Assembly (NCBI GenBank): GCA_946480685.1
Contig: CAMLLI010000131.1
Span: forward strand, 1-8,452
Length of the DNA stretch: 8,452 nt
From: an uncultured Flammeovirgaceae bacterium
Lineage (GTDB): Bacteria > Bacteroidota > Bacteroidia > Cytophagales > Cyclobacteriaceae
Direction: 5' to 3'
Below are positions 6,842-8,452 of the stretch, in pieces. A model generated the notes under the pieces. The model did no database searches. It worked only from the letters and a program-made list of their open reading frames with translations, and had not been told where the DNA came from. Made by a program: the position numbers and the translations under genes. How positions within the stretch are numbered: the stretch's first letter is position 1; each line of letters opens with the position of its first letter.

Positions 6842-7412
6842 AGTTATTAATATTTATCTTCTTCAATTGATTCTTCAGGTGCTCGCGCGCCTTGAACAGG
6901 TTCGACTTCGAAGTGCCTACAACAATTCCCAGTTGCTCGGCGATCTCTTCGTGTGTATAGCCGTCAATAACATACAGGTTGAACACGGCACGGTATGCGT
7001 CCGGTAGTTTCTGCACCATCTTGATCAACTCCTCATACGAAATTGTTTCTGTGCCCTGCGTGTTGTCCGCTATATTTCGAACCGTTGTGTCATCTATATC
7101 CTGGTGGTGGTAATGCTTGTTGTGTTTCCGATAATGATCAATAGCCGTGTTGATCATAATTCTTCTCAACCATGATTTTACCGAAGCCCCTTCATCGTGC
7201 TGATGTATGTGCGTAAAAAACTTCATAAAACCATCGTTCATGATCTCTTTGGCTTCCTCTTTTGTTTTTGAATAGCGGAGACAAACACTCATAGCATACC
7301 CATAGAAGTGCTCATAAAGACGCTTCTGTGCTTCTCGACTGCCTTTGCGACAATCTTGAAGCAGCACTTTTATCTGCTTTGGGTCCTCCAAGTTTTTTCT
7401 AGAATCTTCCAC
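6825..7412 (-). CDS. ECF-type RNA polymerase sigma factor (sigma-70 family)
   Basis: This 195-residue protein carries sigma region 2 (about 28-97) with LYEHFYGYAMSVCLRYSKTKE, EIMNDGFMKFF (region 2.2) and SWLRRIMINTAIDHYRKH (region 2.4), and sigma region 4 (about 127-184) with LPDAYRAVFNLYVIDGYTHEEIA and the recognition helix GTSKSNLFKAREHL. There is no region 1 or 3, as in ECF sigmas, and the length is typical. The start is a GTG at 7412: no in-frame ATG exists upstream near it, and the first internal Met (residue 41) would cut region 2. The stop (6827-6825) lies inside the anti-sigma gene. Histidines are frequent between residues 68 and 103. It is the first gene of the operon and probably transcribes that operon as well as other envelope genes; the autoregulation is inferred from family behaviour. 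Confidence 0.95.
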   Translation of the reverse strand: MEDSRKNLEDPKQIKVLLQDCRKGSREAQKRLYEHFYGYAMSVCLRYSKTKEEAKEIMNDGFMKFFTHIHQHDEGASVKSWLRRIMINTAIDHYRKHNKHYHHQDIDDTTVRNIADNTQGTETISYEELIKMVQKLPDAYRAVFNLYVIDGYTHEEIAEQLGIVVGTSKSNLFKAREHLKNQLKKININNYAQYF

Positions 7413-7659
7413 CAGACGCAGGGTTAAAAAAAAGGGTTGCCTTCCGAATCGTCATTTTTATGAATTTACGGGTTATACTTCTATTGATAAGGCAGAAAGA
7501 GAAATTCCTCTGACCAAATTCTACCGGGCAAACCGGTATAATCACTAAACTGAAAGCCTGGCTAAAAATAACCTCAACGCACGCCTGGATTACCGAAATG
7601 AGTGCGGACAAAAACGTTGGCAATAAAAAAGAGGGGTATATTGATATTGAAAACAACGA
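7413..7659 (-). other. Leader/promoter region of the sigma-anti-sigma operon
   Basis: This gap of about 250 bases separates the terminator of the carbohydrate-binding protein from the sigma gene. It must contain the start signals of the five-gene operon, but no clean promoter consensus is visible. It holds the inverted repeat at 7522-7538 and a run of eight T on the minus strand just before the GTG start. An 85-codon minus-strand frame crosses it and has no recognisable domain, so I do not call it a gene. Confidence 0.45.
7522..7538. promoter_or_regulatory. Perfect inverted repeat upstream of the sigma operon
   Basis: TACCGG (7522-7527) and CCGGTA (7533-7538) are separated by five bases, GCAAA. 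The element lies 110 bp upstream of the GTG start of the sigma gene, in the only promoter-bearing gap of the operon. On the minus strand it overlaps a TAGAATTTG sequence (7522-7514) that resembles a Bacteroidota -7 box with one extra base. It could be an operator, part of the promoter, or a leader hairpin. Confidence 0.3.
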
Positions 7660-7688
7660 AAACTCCCCGAATGTATTTCAGGGAGTTT
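7660..7688 (-). terminator. Intrinsic terminator after the CBM60/T9SS protein gene
   Basis: Arms AAACTCCC (7660-7667) and GGGAGTTT (7681-7688) form an 8-bp perfect stem. On the minus strand it extends through a U-G pair and three more base pairs (GAA/TTC) to a 5-base loop. A T-rich tail (TTCGTTGTTTTC) follows on the minus strand. It lies 11 bp past the stop codon at 7700, separating this gene from the sigma operon. Confidence 0.8.
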
Positions 7689-7699
7689 CTTTAACACAG

Positions 7700-8452
7700 C
7701 TATTGTTTTACGATCTTCAACACAAACCGGGTCTTCGCGCCTGCTACCTGTACCATATATATTCCGGAGGGTGCATGCGTCAAATCGAAAGTTTGTTCTG
7801 TTAATTCAACCTTGCTGCTAAGCTGAACCTTTCCTGTTACATCGGTAAAAAGCACATCACTGCCCTCCAGATCTTGCGGAAAGCGAACTGTTACTTTGTT
7901 CTGAACCGGGTTCGGATAGGCCTGAATCAAATCCGATTCTGCCGGCACTTCCACAACTTCAGGAGCAGCCACGCGCGCGCTGCTGGTGCTGAAACTGATA
8001 TACCCGTTGCAATTCAACCACTCGCTGTTGGAACCTCCACATGTATTGTTCATCCATACACCGGTGTTGGTAGCCTGATTTTCTGCCTGATATGTTACGC
8101 CACCGATGGTTACGTAGTCGATCTGAACATCGCGTGTGCCGGCATCATTCGTAAAATGAACAGTAACCGTACCGTTGCCGGAAGCGGAAAAGTTCTGATA
8201 CGCTGTTGTAAGCGTCCATGTTGCTACGGTTGTATTATTGACACGCAGATCGATCGTCTCACTACCGGCCACACCGCGGGCGCGCACAACGATGGCACTG
8301 TTGCCTGTTAGTGTGATGCTAAAAGCCTGTGTACTCTGACAACCACTTGCATTGGTATATGTAGCGGTATAGGTACCCGCTTGCGCAGTTTGTATGTTTG
8401 AGATAGTGATCTCTCGTGTTGTTGCCGTAAAGTTATTCGGACCTGTCCAACT
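7700..8452 (-). CDS. Secreted protein with Ig-like segment, CBM60-like module and T9SS sorting domain (C-terminal part)
   Basis: The frame is open from the right window edge to the TAG at 7700, giving the last 250 residues of a larger protein; its N-terminus lies outside the window. Residues about 1-50 resemble the end of an Ig-like domain (WTGPNNFT..., then GTYTATYTNASGC). Residues about 53-155 match a CBM60/CBM36-like calcium-dependent carbohydrate-binding module: AIVVRARGVAGSETIDLRVN, VATWTLT, VTVHFTNDAGTRDVQIDYVTIGG and NNTCGGSNSEWLNCNGYISF, with C138 and C148 possibly paired. Residues about 174-250 are a type IX secretion C-terminal sorting domain, with the IQAYPNPVQNKVTV opening, the FTDVTGKV turn and the PSGIYMVQV...F.LKIVK end. 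The protein is thus probably exported through T9SS and released or surface-anchored. CBM60 modules are usually joined to xylanases or related glycoside hydrolases, so the missing part is likely an enzyme; that is inference. Confidence 0.88.
   Translation of the reverse strand, partial: SWTGPNNFTATTREITISNIQTAQAGTYTATYTNASGCQSTQAFSITLTGNSAIVVRARGVAGSETIDLRVNNTTVATWTLTTAYQNFSASGNGTVTVHFTNDAGTRDVQIDYVTIGGVTYQAENQATNTGVWMNNTCGGSNSEWLNCNGYISFSTSSARVAAPEVVEVPAESDLIQAYPNPVQNKVTVRFPQDLEGSDVLFTDVTGKVQLSSKVELTEQTFDLTHAPSGIYMVQVAGAKTRFVLKIVKQ

Noticed and set aside
7399..7656. 85-codon minus-strand open frame upstream of and overlapping the sigma gene
   Set aside because: It begins just past the preceding terminator, has no domain, and overlaps the sigma start in another frame. 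Its only point of interest is the T tract shared with the sigma start region.
7874..8311. 145-codon plus-strand open frame opposite the CBM60/T9SS gene
   Set aside because: The minus strand carries clear CBM60 and sorting-domain motifs; the plus frame shows no domain or coding signature.
1..8452. tRNA, rRNA, CRISPR array, insertion sequence, prophage or attachment site
   Set aside because: I saw no cloverleaf, regularly spaced repeat, transposase or integrase motif, or terminal inverted repeat; the window appears to be ordinary host chromosome.

Overview
The window looks like chromosomal DNA of a Bacteroidota bacterium, probably of the Cytophagales/Chitinophagales kind. The evidence is a C-terminal type IX secretion sorting domain, SprB-type repeats, a DUF5777 outer-membrane barrel, an ECF sigma factor paired with an anti-sigma factor fused to an outer-membrane barrel, and A/T-rich start regions without Shine-Dalgarno sequences. 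The genus cannot be fixed from the sequence. Every gene I accept is on the minus strand, so transcription runs from high to low coordinates.

Region 8452-7700 is the 3' end of a large secreted protein: an Ig-like segment, a CBM60-like xylan-binding module and a T9SS sorting domain. A hairpin terminator follows it. Region 7659-7413 is the leader of the next transcription unit and holds a perfect inverted repeat and a run of eight T (minus strand).

Region 7412-1936 is a compact five-gene cluster that reads as one operon and ends in a strong hairpin terminator at 1886-1852. In order it encodes an ECF sigma factor with a GTG start; a giant anti-sigma factor of 862 residues with a cytoplasmic N-terminus, one inner-membrane helix, about 600 disordered periplasmic residues and a C-terminal outer-membrane beta-barrel; a lipoprotein joining two SprB repeats to a c-type cytochrome domain; a YceI-family protein; and a DUF5777 beta-barrel. 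The sigma and anti-sigma genes overlap by 17 bp. The anti-sigma protein has the architecture of the dual membrane-spanning anti-sigma factors (Dma) described in Bacteroides thetaiotaomicron. My inference is that the barrel reports the state of the outer membrane straight through the periplasm to the sigma factor, and that the three downstream genes are the envelope module it governs.

Region 1851-1462 is an intergenic stretch with one weak candidate promoter. Region 1461-1 holds a NarL/FixJ-type response regulator followed by a secreted TPR protein cut by the window edge, most likely the sensory half of its partner histidine kinase.

The best candidates for a second look are the transenvelope anti-sigma factor, the composition of its operon, seven Bacteroidota-type O-glycosylation sequons in its linker, the cytochrome with a CX4CH haem motif fused to SprB repeats, and a strong tendency of ATA isoleucine codons to follow codons ending in T.
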